Positions 9,755-18,958 of a DNA stretch of 64,000 nucleotides are shown piece after piece (position 1 is the stretch's first letter; every line of letters starts with the position of its first letter). The stretch covers positions 6,354,001-6,418,000 of the forward strand of contig NZ_CP029426.2 in NCBI RefSeq assembly GCF_002266435.3. Direction: 5' to 3'. The notes under the pieces were generated by a model. The model was not told the origin of the DNA. It searched no databases and saw only the letters and a program-made list of their open reading frames with translations. Made by a program: the position numbers and the translations under genes. The DNA comes from Bradyrhizobium amphicarpaeae. Lineage in GTDB: Bacteria; Pseudomonadota; Alphaproteobacteria; Rhizobiales; Xanthobacteraceae.

Positions 9755-10795
9755 TTGAATACCACCATCATGCTGTTCCTGGTGCAGGACGGCATCACCA
9801 ATGGCGCGATCTATGCGCTGCTCGGCCTGGCGCTGGTGCTGGTGTTCGCCGTCACCCGAGTCATCCTCATTCCCCAGGGCGAATTCGTCACCTACGGCGC
9901 GCTGACCTATGCCTCGCTGGCCGCGGGCCAGATGCCGGGCACGGCCAAGCTCGCGCTGGCGCTGGGCATCGGCGCCTTCGCTTTCGACCTGTTCGTCGCA
10001 CGCAAGGCGCTGCACGCTCGCCTGATCGTCCGCAGCGCCCTCACCAATATTGTGCTGCCGGCCATCGTGCTGGCGCTGACGGTCTACTTCGCCGCCCAGA
10101 AGCCGCCGGTCGCGGTCTCGATCGCGCTGTCGCTGGTGATCGTGGCGATGATCGGCCTCTATCTCTACCGCGTCGCATTCCAGCCGCTGGCACACACCTC
10201 CGTGCTGGTGCTGCTGATCGCATCCGTCGGCGTCCATCTGGCGCTGCAGGGCCTCGGCCTGCTGTTCTTCGGCGCCGAAGGCCAGCGCGGACCTGCGGTG
10301 CTGTCCGGCGCGTTCACCGCGGGCTCGCTGCGCTTCACCGGCCAGAGCCTTACCGTCTACGGCATCACCATCGCCTTCATCGTCGGCCTCTGGCTGTTCT
10401 TCGGCCTGACACTCTACGGCAAGGCGCTGCGCGCGACCGCCGTGAACCGGTTGGGGGCGCGGCTCGTCGGCATCCGCACCACGCTGTCGGGGCAGATTGC
10501 CTTTCTGCTGGCATCCGTCATCGGCGCCTTGTCGGGCATCATGATCGTGCCGATCACCACGCTCTACTATGACTCAGGCTTCCTGATCGGCCTGAAGGGC
10601 TTCGTCGCCGCGATCATCGGCGGCCTCGTCAGCTACCCCCTCACCGCCGTCGCGGCGCTGGTCGTCGGCCTCGTCGAGGCATTCTCGTCCTTCTACGCCT
10701 CCAACTACAAGGAGGTGATCGTCTTCATGCTGCTGATCCCCGTGCTGCTGCTGCGTTCGCTCGCCGCGCCCGCCGTCGAAGAAGAGAAGGACTGA
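9755..10795 (+). CDS. Liv-family ABC permease (LivH type), CouSTU-like system
   Basis: Inner-membrane permease of 346 aa with 8-9 hydrophobic segments. LivH features are the N-terminal DGITNGAIYALLGLALVLVF and the late loop RATAVNRLGARLVGIRTTLSG near residue 228. It is about 50 residues longer than the livH product at 1455 owing to extra hydrophobic segments near residues 60-140. The start is TTG at 9755 after AAGGGGGAG. The next gene starts eight bases past the stop. By context it corresponds to one membrane subunit of the R. palustris CouSTU aromatic-acid importer; I cannot say which letter applies. Confidence 0.88.
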   Translation: MNTTIMLFLVQDGITNGAIYALLGLALVLVFAVTRVILIPQGEFVTYGALTYASLAAGQMPGTAKLALALGIGAFAFDLFVARKALHARLIVRSALTNIVLPAIVLALTVYFAAQKPPVAVSIALSLVIVAMIGLYLYRVAFQPLAHTSVLVLLIASVGVHLALQGLGLLFFGAEGQRGPAVLSGAFTAGSLRFTGQSLTVYGITIAFIVGLWLFFGLTLYGKALRATAVNRLGARLVGIRTTLSGQIAFLLASVIGALSGIMIVPITTLYYDSGFLIGLKGFVAAIIGGLVSYPLTAVAALVVGLVEAFSSFYASNYKEVIVFMLLIPVLLLRSLAAPAVEEEKD

Positions 10796-10803
10796 GGCTT
10801 AAG

Positions 10804-12573
10804 ATGCAGAGCCGCCTTCCCATCATCGTCTTCGCACTCGTCATGGCCGCGATTCCGTTCGTCCCGGGCATGCCGCCGTTCTGGATCGTGCTGCTCGACA
10901 ATATCGGGCTTGCAGCCCTCGTCGCGATGGGCCTCGTGCTGCTGACCGGCGTCGGCGGCCTGACCTCGTTCGGACAGGCGGCCTTCGTCGGCTTCGGCGC
11001 CTACACCACCGCGGTGCTGTCGACGGCCTACGGCCTGTCGCCCTGGCTGACGCTGCCGCTGTCGCTTGTGGTCAGCGGATCGCTGGCGGTGCTGCTCGGG
11101 CTGATCACCGTCCGCCTCTCCGGCCATTATCTGCCGCTGGGCACACTCGCCTGGGGGCTCGGGCTGTTCTATCTCTTCAGCAAGCTGGAGTTTCTCGGCC
11201 GTAACGACGGCATCTCGGCGATCCCGCCGCTGTCGATCGGATCGTTCAAGATGCTCTCGCCCGGCTCGATCTATTACGCGATCTGGGTCGCGGTGATCGT
11301 CTCGGCCCTGCTGACCATGAACCTGCTGGATTCCCGCACCGGCCGCGCCATCCGTGCGCTTCGGCGCGGCCATGTCGCAGCCGAAGCCTTCGGCGTGCAC
11401 ACGCCGCGCGCCAAATTGCTGGTGTTCATCCATGCCGCGGTGCTCGCCGGCCTGTCGGGCTGGCTCTACGCGCATCTCCAGCGCGCGGTGAACCCGACGC
11501 CGTTCGGCGCGCAGGCCGGCATCGAATATCTCTTCATCGCGGTGGTCGGCGGCGCCGGCTATGTCTGGGGCGGCGTGCTCGGCGCGGCGATCGTCGTGGT
11601 ACTGAAAGAGGTGTTGCAGAGCTATCTGCCGCTGATCCTGCCCGGCTCCGGGCAGGTCGAGACCATCGTATTCGGCATCATGCTGGTGGCACTGCTGCAG
11701 CTTGCACCCGGCGGCCTCTGGCCCTGGCTGATGTCGTTCCTCCCCGAGCGGACCGGCGGCAGGAAGCCGGACACCTCGCTGAAGCTGGAGCAGCGTCCCC
11801 GCGCGCCGGGCCAGTCCAACATCCTGCTCCAGGTCGACAAGGCGCGAAAGCAGTTCGGCGGCGTGGTCGCCGTCAACAACGTCTCCTTCGACGTCCAGGC
11901 CCGTGAGATCGTCGCATTGATCGGTCCGAACGGCGCCGGCAAGAGCACGACCTTCAACCTGATCACCGGCGTGCTGTCGGCCACGTCGGGCTCGGTCTCG
12001 GTGCTTGGCAAGAAGGTCGACAAGGCGCCGCCGCAGGAGATCGTCAAGCTCGGCATCAGCAGGACCTTCCAGCACGTGAAGCTGGTGCCCGACATGACCG
12101 TGCTGGAGAACGTCGCGATCGGCGCGCATCTGCGCGGCCATTCCGGGCCGATCGCCTCGATGCTGCGGCTCGACCGCGCCGACGAGGCCAGATTGCTTGC
12201 GGAAGCCGCGCGCCAGATCGAACGCGTCGGCCTCGCCGACCAGATGCATCAGCTCGCAGGCTCGCTCTCGCTGGGCCAGCAGCGCATCGTCGAGATCGCC
12301 CGGGCGCTCTGCGTCGATCCGATGCTGCTGCTGCTCGACGAACCTGCCGCCGGCCTGCGCCACATGGAGAAGCAGCAGCTCGCCAAGCTGCTGCGCGACT
12401 TGCGCGACGGCGGCATGAGCGTCCTCCTGGTCGAGCACGACATGGGCTTCGTGATGAACCTCGCCGACCGCATCGTGGTGCTCGATTTCGGCACCAAGAT
12501 CGCCGAGGGCACGCCCGCCACGATCAAGACCAATCCCGAAGTGATCAAGGCCTATCTCGGAGTGGCGGCATGA
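10804..12573 (+). CDS. Fused ABC permease-ATPase (LivM-LivG fusion), CouSTU-like system
   Basis: One polypeptide of 589 aa joins a LivM-type permease (residues 1-320, with [23 protein letters not shown] near 40 and the loop [19 protein letters not shown] near 180) to a LivG-type ATPase (residues about 340-589: Walker [10 protein letters not shown] near 378, [15 protein letters not shown] near 492, [11 protein letters not shown] near 512). A short charged linker around residues 318-340 separates them. A single continuous frame and a four-base overlap with the downstream ATPase argue against an assembly artefact. With three genes in place of four, the system matches the three-subunit membrane part CouSTU of R. 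palustris. Confidence 0.9.
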   Translation: MQSRLPIIVFALVMAAIPFVPGMPPFWIVLLDNIGLAALVAMGLVLLTGVGGLTSFGQAAFVGFGAYTTAVLSTAYGLSPWLTLPLSLVVSGSLAVLLGLITVRLSGHYLPLGTLAWGLGLFYLFSKLEFLGRNDGISAIPPLSIGSFKMLSPGSIYYAIWVAVIVSALLTMNLLDSRTGRAIRALRRGHVAAEAFGVHTPRAKLLVFIHAAVLAGLSGWLYAHLQRAVNPTPFGAQAGIEYLFIAVVGGAGYVWGGVLGAAIVVVLKEVLQSYLPLILPGSGQVETIVFGIMLVALLQLAPGGLWPWLMSFLPERTGGRKPDTSLKLEQRPRAPGQSNILLQVDKARKQFGGVVAVNNVSFDVQAREIVALIGPNGAGKSTTFNLITGVLSATSGSVSVLGKKVDKAPPQEIVKLGISRTFQHVKLVPDMTVLENVAIGAHLRGHSGPIASMLRLDRADEARLLAEAARQIERVGLADQMHQLAGSLSLGQQRIVEIARALCVDPMLLLLDEPAAGLRHMEKQQLAKLLRDLRDGGMSVLLVEHDMGFVMNLADRIVVLDFGTKIAEGTPATIKTNPEVIKAYLGVAA

Positions 12574-13301
12574 GCGCGCTGTTGTCCGTCACCGACGCCC
12601 ACGTCGCCTATGGCAAGGTCGAGGCGGTGCGCTCGGTCTCGCTCGAGGTCGGCCAGAACCAGATCGTCACCATCGTCGGCGCCAACGGCGCCGGCAAGAC
12701 CACGCTGCTGTCGGCTATCATCGGCATCCTGCCGCTGAAAGGCCGCGTCACTTTTGCGGGGCAGGATCTCGCCCGGCTCGACATCGAGGATCGCGTCGCG
12801 ATGGGGCTCGGGCTCGTGCCTGAGCACCGCGAGCTGTTCGTGACCATGAATGTCGAGGACAATCTCGAGCTCGGCGCCTTCCGCATCGAGCGAAGCAAGG
12901 CGAAGGCCTCGATAGAGCGGGTCTACACGCTGTTTCCGCGATTGAAAGAGCGGCGCAAGCAATTCGCCGGCACGCTCTCCGGCGGCGAGCAGCAGATGCT
13001 CGCGATGGGCCGCGCGCTGATGGGCGAGCCGAAACTGCTGATGCTGGACGAGCCGAGCCTCGGCCTCGCCCCGATCATCGTCGCCGACATCTTCCGCATC
13101 GTCACCGAGCTGCGCGCCAGCGGCGTCTCCGTGCTGCTGGTCGAGCAAAATGCGCAGGCCGCGCTGAAGATCGCGGACCAGGCTTACGTGATGGAGCTCG
13201 GCGAGTTCGTGCTCAGCGGCAAGGCCAGCGACATCGCGGCGAACGAGCGGGTCGCAGCGAGCTACCTCGGCTTCCAGCATGAAGGCGAGAGTGTGACCTG
13301 A
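12570..13301 (+). CDS. Liv-family ABC ATPase (LivF type), CouSTU-like system
   Basis: Cytoplasmic ATPase of 243 aa with Walker A GANGAGKTT near residue 36, signature LSGGEQQMLAMGRAL near 138 and LLMLDEPSLGLAP near 159. It overlaps the upstream permease-ATPase fusion by ATGA. No binding-protein gene adjoins this operon; the nearest compatible one is couP-like at 24977, at the far end of the same catabolic locus. A 106-base palindromic repeat follows the stop codon. Confidence 0.92.
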   Translation: MSALLSVTDAHVAYGKVEAVRSVSLEVGQNQIVTIVGANGAGKTTLLSAIIGILPLKGRVTFAGQDLARLDIEDRVAMGLGLVPEHRELFVTMNVEDNLELGAFRIERSKAKASIERVYTLFPRLKERRKQFAGTLSGGEQQMLAMGRALMGEPKLLMLDEPSLGLAPIIVADIFRIVTELRASGVSVLLVEQNAQAALKIADQAYVMELGEFVLSGKASDIAANERVAASYLGFQHEGESVT

Positions 13302-13324
13302 GTTCGAGGCTCCGCTTCGATCTC

Positions 13325-13430
13325 AGCTGTCATCGTCCGCGAAGGCGGACGATCCAGCACTCCGCGGCGATCATGATTGAAGCGAGAGGCATCGGCCTAC
13401 TAGATGCCCCGCCTTCGCGGGGCATGACAG
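13325..13430. repeat. 106-base structured intergenic repeat, copy 1
   Basis: Begins AGCTGTCATCGTCCGCGAAG and ends GCGGGGCATGACAG. It contains hairpins at both ends (CGTCCGC...GCGGACG and GCCCCGC...GCGGGGC). A second copy of exactly the same length is at 15651-15756, with paired changes in the first stem. It lies between convergent genes. Confidence 0.85.
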
Positions 13431-13454
13431 CGAAGAACGCGGCGAGATCTGTGC

Positions 13455-14081
13455 CTAAGAGCCTGCCTTCTCCCCCTTCAACGCCGCCACCTCCGCCTCC
13501 AGCTCCGCGATCCTCGCATCCCGCGCCGCCAGCGCCGCGGCAACATCGCCCGCGTCGAATTTCTGCGGAATGTGCTGCGGGCAGTTGGTGTCCCAGGCTT
13601 CGATCTTGAACAGGATCACCTGCTCCGGCCGCGCGCGGTAGCCCTTCGGCATCAGCGACGTCGTCAGCGCCTCGTCGTCCTCGACCACGCGCGCCTCGCC
13701 CCAGAGCTTCACCCGGCGGCGATGGGCGTAGTCCATCACGAAGATATAGGCCTTGGGATTCTCCGAGAGATTGCCCTGGGTGATAAACTGCTGATTGCCG
13801 GCATAGTCGGCAAAGGCGAGCGTTTGCTTGTCCAGGATCTTGAGGAAACCCTTCGGGCCGCCACGGTGCTGGATATAAGGCTGGCCATCGGCCGATGCGG
13901 TGGCGAAGTAAAAGCTGTTCGCGTCCGCGAGAAAGGCCTCGAGGTTTTCATCGACCTCGGTGCGCCAGCCGCGCTGCTCGACGCGGCCATAGGCCTCGCG
14001 CGAACCCTTGCGCGCCTGGATCGCCTTCACCGCGGGGGTGAAGGCAACGTCGCTTGCATAAGTGTGGGCTGCCGTCGTCAT
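13455..14081 (-). CDS. Pyridoxamine 5'-phosphate oxidase-fold (PPOX) FMN-binding protein
   Basis: Cytoplasmic split-barrel protein of 208 aa. The PPOX core is visible at residues 40-150 (ENLEAFLADANSFYFATAS, PYIQHRGGPKGF, FADYAGNQQFITQGNL, RRRVKLWGEARVV). Residues 180-205 (AAALAARDARIAELEAEVAAL) form a predicted coiled coil. Proteins of this type are usually annotated as general FMN-binding or stress proteins, and a substrate cannot be named. It is divergent from the LysR gene at 14203, so that regulator probably controls it. Confidence 0.82.
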   Translation of the reverse strand: MTTAAHTYASDVAFTPAVKAIQARKGSREAYGRVEQRGWRTEVDENLEAFLADANSFYFATASADGQPYIQHRGGPKGFLKILDKQTLAFADYAGNQQFITQGNLSENPKAYIFVMDYAHRRRVKLWGEARVVEDDEALTTSLMPKGYRARPEQVILFKIEAWDTNCPQHIPQKFDAGDVAAALAARDARIAELEAEVAALKGEKAGS

Positions 14082-14173
14082 CGGAACATCTCCTAAAATT
14101 CCGGCGCATTGCTGCGTCTTTCGCCCCCCAAGATGGACATTTCTCCGATCGAAACAATCGGCCTTCTTGACAC

Positions 14174-14194
14174 TTCATCGTTGCAATATATGAA
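14174..14194. promoter_or_regulatory. Candidate LysR operator (T-N11-A) between the PPOX and LysR genes
   Basis: TTCAT (14174-14178) and ATGAA (14190-14194) form an inverted repeat with exactly 11 bases between the arms, the classical LysR-box geometry. It is nine bases before the LysR start codon, where binding would allow autorepression. Confidence 0.5.
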
Positions 14195-14202
14195 ATAATG
14201 AG

Positions 14203-15087
14203 ATGGACCGCCTTGAAGCTATGCACGTCTTCGTCACCGTCGCCGATCTCAGCGGCTTCGCGCCCGCAGCCCGAAAGCTGCGGCTGTCGCCCTCGGCCGT
14301 AACGCGGCTGATCGCGGCGCTGGAGGAGCATCTCGGCGCCCGGCTGCTGCAGCGGACCACCCGGCAGGTGAGATTGACCGACGTCGGCACGCGCTACCTG
14401 GAGCGCGCGCGGCGGATCCTCGCCGATGTCGAGGAGGCCGACGGCTCCGCGCGGGAGGAGCGCAACCGGCCGAGCGGACGGTTGGTGGTCTCGGCGCCGG
14501 TCGGCTTCGGCCGGCTGCATGTCGGGCCGGTCATGACGGCCTATCTCAAGCGTCATCCCGAGGTCGGCGCGGAACTGCGCCTGTCCGACCATCTCGTCAA
14601 TCTCGTGGAGGACGCCGTCGATGTCGCGGTGCGGATCGGTCATCTCGCCGATTCCTCGCTGGTGGCGCGCCAGGTCGGCGAGATGCGGCGGATCGTGGTG
14701 GCGGCGCCGGGCTATCTCAAGCGCCACGGCGAGCCGAAGACACCGGACGCATTGCTCCAACACCAGACCATCCAGTTCGGCCCAACCGCCGGCTGGCACT
14801 TCGTGCAGGACAGCCGCGACGTCGAGGTCACCCCATCGCCCCGCTTCATCAGCAACAGCGCAGACGCCGCCCTGCAATACACTGAAGCCGGCGGCGGCGT
14901 GACCCGCGTGCTGGCCTATCAAGCCGCCGAAGGGCTGAAGCGCGGACGGCTGAAGATCGTGCTGGCGAAGTACGAGCAGCCGGCGCTGCCGATCCACATC
15001 ATCTACCCGACCTCGCGCCTGCTCTCGGCCAAGGTGCGCGCGTTCGTCGATCTCGTGGTGGAAACCGCGGAGTGGAGGTTCGGGTGA
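14203..15087 (+). CDS. LysR family transcriptional regulator
   Basis: DNA-binding regulator of 294 aa. Residues 1-60 hold the winged helix-turn-helix (FAPAARKLRLSPSAVTRLIA, then EEHLGARLLQRTTRQVRLTD). The remainder is a type II periplasmic-binding-like effector domain (SGRLVVSAPVGFGRLHV near 90). It resembles the CrgA/AaeR-type LysR group by the form of the linker and the conserved SAPVGFG. The target is probably the divergent PPOX gene; the effector is unknown. Confidence 0.9.
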   Translation: MDRLEAMHVFVTVADLSGFAPAARKLRLSPSAVTRLIAALEEHLGARLLQRTTRQVRLTDVGTRYLERARRILADVEEADGSAREERNRPSGRLVVSAPVGFGRLHVGPVMTAYLKRHPEVGAELRLSDHLVNLVEDAVDVAVRIGHLADSSLVARQVGEMRRIVVAAPGYLKRHGEPKTPDALLQHQTIQFGPTAGWHFVQDSRDVEVTPSPRFISNSADAALQYTEAGGGVTRVLAYQAAEGLKRGRLKIVLAKYEQPALPIHIIYPTSRLLSAKVRAFVDLVVETAEWRFG

Positions 15088-15105
15088 GGCGCGTGTTGAG
15101 CGAGC

Positions 15106-15525
15106 CTACCCCTTCTTCGGAACCACGCGGAACGTGCCGCTCGCCCGCGCGATGGCGACGTCGTCGGCCTTGACCAGGCACTGCGCGAAGCAGATCGTCT
15201 TGCCGGTCTTGATCACGTCGCTCTCGATCGAGCACCACTGGCCGATCTCGGCGGAGCCGGCGAAATCGACCGTGAGCGAGACCGTTACGAACGACGTGGT
15301 CCAGCCCGTCGCCTGCGCGCAGCTATAACCCATGGCATTGTCGGCGAGCGCCGCGATGAGACCGCCATGGATCAGGCCGCGGCCATTGGTGTGCGGCTTG
15401 GCGAGCCGCAGGCCGATGATCACGGCCTTGTCGGTCTTCTTCGCGTAAAGCGGCTCCCAGGGCTCGGTGAGAGGACTCTTGCGGAACAGCGGCTCGAAGC
15501 CGTCGGGGATGTCGGTAGAGGTCAT
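15106..15525 (-). CDS. PaaI-type hotdog thioesterase
   Basis: Acyl-CoA thioesterase of 139 aa. The motif GRGLIHGGLIAALADNAMGY near residues 48-67 carries the HGG and acidic residue used by the PaaI/DUF4442 group. The ATG at 15525 is preferred over an in-frame start 57 bases upstream, because the extension is basic and poorly conserved in character. It is convergent with the LysR gene. Substrate is unknown; the surrounding CoA-dependent aromatic pathway makes an aryl- or acyl-CoA plausible. Confidence 0.82.
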   Translation of the reverse strand: MTSTDIPDGFEPLFRKSPLTEPWEPLYAKKTDKAVIIGLRLAKPHTNGRGLIHGGLIAALADNAMGYSCAQATGWTTSFVTVSLTVDFAGSAEIGQWCSIESDVIKTGKTICFAQCLVKADDVAIARASGTFRVVPKKG

Positions 15526-15650
15526 GACTGCCTCGCGTTGTCGTGTCGCCGGCATTGAACGCGATGTGGACGACAGTTTCACCGCCTACAAAGTTTTAAA
15601 CGGGATTTGCGTGGGTGTTTGAAATGGGGTGCGCGCCGTTGCCACACCAC

Positions 15651-15756
15651 AGCTGTCATCACCCGCGAAGGCGGGTGATCCAGTATCCAGTGACGGCCGT
15701 GATCGAATGGAGGGGCCGCGGCGTACTGGATGCCCCGCCTGCGCGGGGCATGACAG
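15651..15756. repeat. 106-base structured intergenic repeat, copy 2
   Basis: Same length and layout as the element at 13325-13430. The first hairpin reads CACCCGC...GCGGGTG instead of CGTCCGC...GCGGACG, so both arms changed together. The end hairpin GCCCCGC/GCGGGGC is conserved. Confidence 0.85.
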
Positions 15757-15781
15757 TCTTGGTCAAACCGGCAGCGCCTCC

Positions 15782-17149
<1,368 letters not shown>

Positions 17150-17154
17150 TTAGA

Positions 17155-17164
17155 TAACATGTTA
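17155..17164. promoter_or_regulatory. Candidate operator of the TRAP transporter operon
   Basis: TAACATGTTA is a perfect 10-base palindrome 54 bases before the tarP start, embedded in GATAACATGTTAATTAAT. It has the same ATAAC/GTTA half-sites as the other candidate sites in this locus. Confidence 0.4.
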
Positions 17165-17218
17165 ATTAATGAGACCGGGCCATCGAAGCCCGCCGTCGAA
17201 AACAGGGAGAGACGACCG

Positions 17219-18235
17219 ATGAAGAAAGCCTGTCTGGCTTTGCTGCTCGCAGCAAGCGTGACGCCTGCGTTGGCGCAGGACAAGACCTTCGACCTGAAGG
17301 TCTCGCACTGGGTGCCGGCCTCGCATCCGCTGCAGAAATCACTGGAAGACTGGGTCGCCGCGGTGAACAAGGATTCCGGCGGCACCATCACGGGCAAGGT
17401 GTTTCCGGCCCAGCAACTCGGCAAGGCTTTCGACCATTACGACATGGCGCGCGACGGCATCGCCGACGTCACCTATGTCAATCCCGGCTACCAGCCCGGA
17501 CGTTTCCCGATCATCGGAGCGGGCGAACTGCCGTTCCTGATCTCGGACGCCAAGGGCGGCTCGATGGGGCTGGACGCCTGGTATCGCAAATATGCCGAGA
17601 AGGAGATGAAGGACGTCAAATACTGCCTCGCCTTCGTCCACTCGCCCTCTTCGTTCCATTCCAAGACTAAGAAGATCGTGATGCCCGAAGACGTGAAGGG
17701 CATGAAAATCCGCCCGGCTCACGCCACCATGGCGAACTTCGTGACATCGCTCGGCGGCACCAACGTGCAGTCCTCGGCGCCTGAGGTCCGCGACATCATC
17801 GAGCGCGGCGTCGCCGACGGCGTCACCTTCCCCTGGGGCTCCCTGGTGCTGTTCGGCATCGACAAGGTAACCAAGTACGACATGGAGGCGCCGCTCTACA
17901 CCACGACCTTCGTGTTCGTCATGAACAAGGACAAGTACAATGCGATGTCCGACAAGCAGAAGGCGGCGGTCGACAAGAACTGCTCGGTCGAGATGGCCGG
18001 CGTGGTCGGCGAGCACTGGGGCAAGTTCGAGGACGCCGGCATCGACAAGGTGAAGGCGGAATCCGGCCACGAGGTCTACAAGCTGACGCCCGAGCAGACC
18101 GCCGCCTGGAAGAAGGCCGCCGAGCCGCTGGTGAAGACCTGGTCCGAGGGCGCCAAGAAGGCCGGCGTCGATCCGGATGCTGCGATGACGGAGCTCAAGG
18201 CCTCGCTGAAGAAGTACAACGCGCTGGCGGAGTGA
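17219..18235 (+). CDS. tarP: TRAP transporter periplasmic binding protein (DctP family), TarP-like
   Basis: Periplasmic solute receptor of 338 aa with a signal peptide (MKKACLALLLAASVTPALA, cleavage before QD). The DctP fold is indicated by FDLKVSHWVPASHPLQKSLE at the mature start and PEDVKGMKIRPAHATMANF near 160, where the conserved Arg that binds the ligand carboxylate lies. The ATG at 17219 follows AGGGAGAGACG; a longer in-frame start at 17159 is rejected because it precedes the signal peptide. By context it corresponds to TarP of R. palustris, described as a promiscuous receptor for lignin-derived aromatics. The ligand here is inferred. Confidence 0.88.
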   Translation: MKKACLALLLAASVTPALAQDKTFDLKVSHWVPASHPLQKSLEDWVAAVNKDSGGTITGKVFPAQQLGKAFDHYDMARDGIADVTYVNPGYQPGRFPIIGAGELPFLISDAKGGSMGLDAWYRKYAEKEMKDVKYCLAFVHSPSSFHSKTKKIVMPEDVKGMKIRPAHATMANFVTSLGGTNVQSSAPEVRDIIERGVADGVTFPWGSLVLFGIDKVTKYDMEAPLYTTTFVFVMNKDKYNAMSDKQKAAVDKNCSVEMAGVVGEHWGKFEDAGIDKVKAESGHEVYKLTPEQTAAWKKAAEPLVKTWSEGAKKAGVDPDAAMTELKASLKKYNALAE

Positions 18236-18264
18236 CGGCGAACTGCGGCCACGCACTCGCTGCA

Positions 18265-18381
18265 CCTCTCCCGCTTGCGGGAGAGGTCGCGCCGAAGGCG
18301 CGGGTGAGGGCTTTCTCCTCTTGGGGGTTCTCGATTGTGGAAGCACCCTCTCCCCAACCCTCCCCCGCAAGCGGGGGAGGG
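18265..18381. repeat. Paired-hairpin palindromic repeat between the TRAP receptor and permease genes
   Basis: The first hairpin is CCTCTCCC/GGGAGAGG (18265-18286). The second is CCCTCCCCCGC AA GCGGGGGAGGG (18358-18381). Together they fill most of the 211 bases between tarP and tarQ. Confidence 0.8.
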
Positions 18382-18446
18382 AGCGCACCTTCTTCGCGGC
18401 AACAGCTGAACCCAGCTTCGCTAATTCTATATAGGACTCATCGCCC

Positions 18447-18956
18447 ATGAAGCGCTCCTGGATGGACCGCATCATCGATACGATCGAATGGATCGCAGCC
18501 GGCTTCGTCGGCATCGTCGCGCTCGACATTTTCCTGTCGGTGCTGCTGCGCAACACGCTGAACTACTCGATCCCCGACAGCTTCGACATCGGCCGCTTGC
18601 TGCTCGGCATTCTCATCTTCTGGGGGATCGCCGCGACCTCCTATCGCGGCACCCACATCACGGTCGACCTCGTGTGGGGCAACGTCGGGCCGCGCCAGCA
18701 GCGCTGGATCGACGTGTTCGCGACCCTGGTGCTGTTGTTCGTCGTTACCGTGCAGACCTGGACGCTGTTCGACAAGGTGCGCGGCACCTACAACGACAAC
18801 GTCCAGACCTTCGACATGCACATGCCGACATGGCCGTTCTTTGCGGTCGCTTGGATCGGCGATGCCGCGGCCGTGCTGCTGATCGCGATCCGCACCTACC
18901 GCCTGATCTTTCATCCCGAAGACATGCACGATCCCAAATTGAAGGCGACGGAGTAA
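18447..18956 (+). CDS. tarQ: TRAP transporter small permease (DctQ family), TarQ-like
   Basis: Inner-membrane protein of 169 aa with four predicted membrane segments (about residues 10-32, 50-68, 88-108 and 128-150), the normal DctQ layout. The conserved WGIAATSYRGTHITVDLVW lies near residues 58-76. It stops two bases before the tarM ATG. It pairs with the large permease to form the Na+-coupled importer that works with the TarP-like receptor. Confidence 0.9.
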   Translation: MKRSWMDRIIDTIEWIAAGFVGIVALDIFLSVLLRNTLNYSIPDSFDIGRLLLGILIFWGIAATSYRGTHITVDLVWGNVGPRQQRWIDVFATLVLLFVVTVQTWTLFDKVRGTYNDNVQTFDMHMPTWPFFAVAWIGDAAAVLLIAIRTYRLIFHPEDMHDPKLKATE

Positions 18957-18958
18957 TC

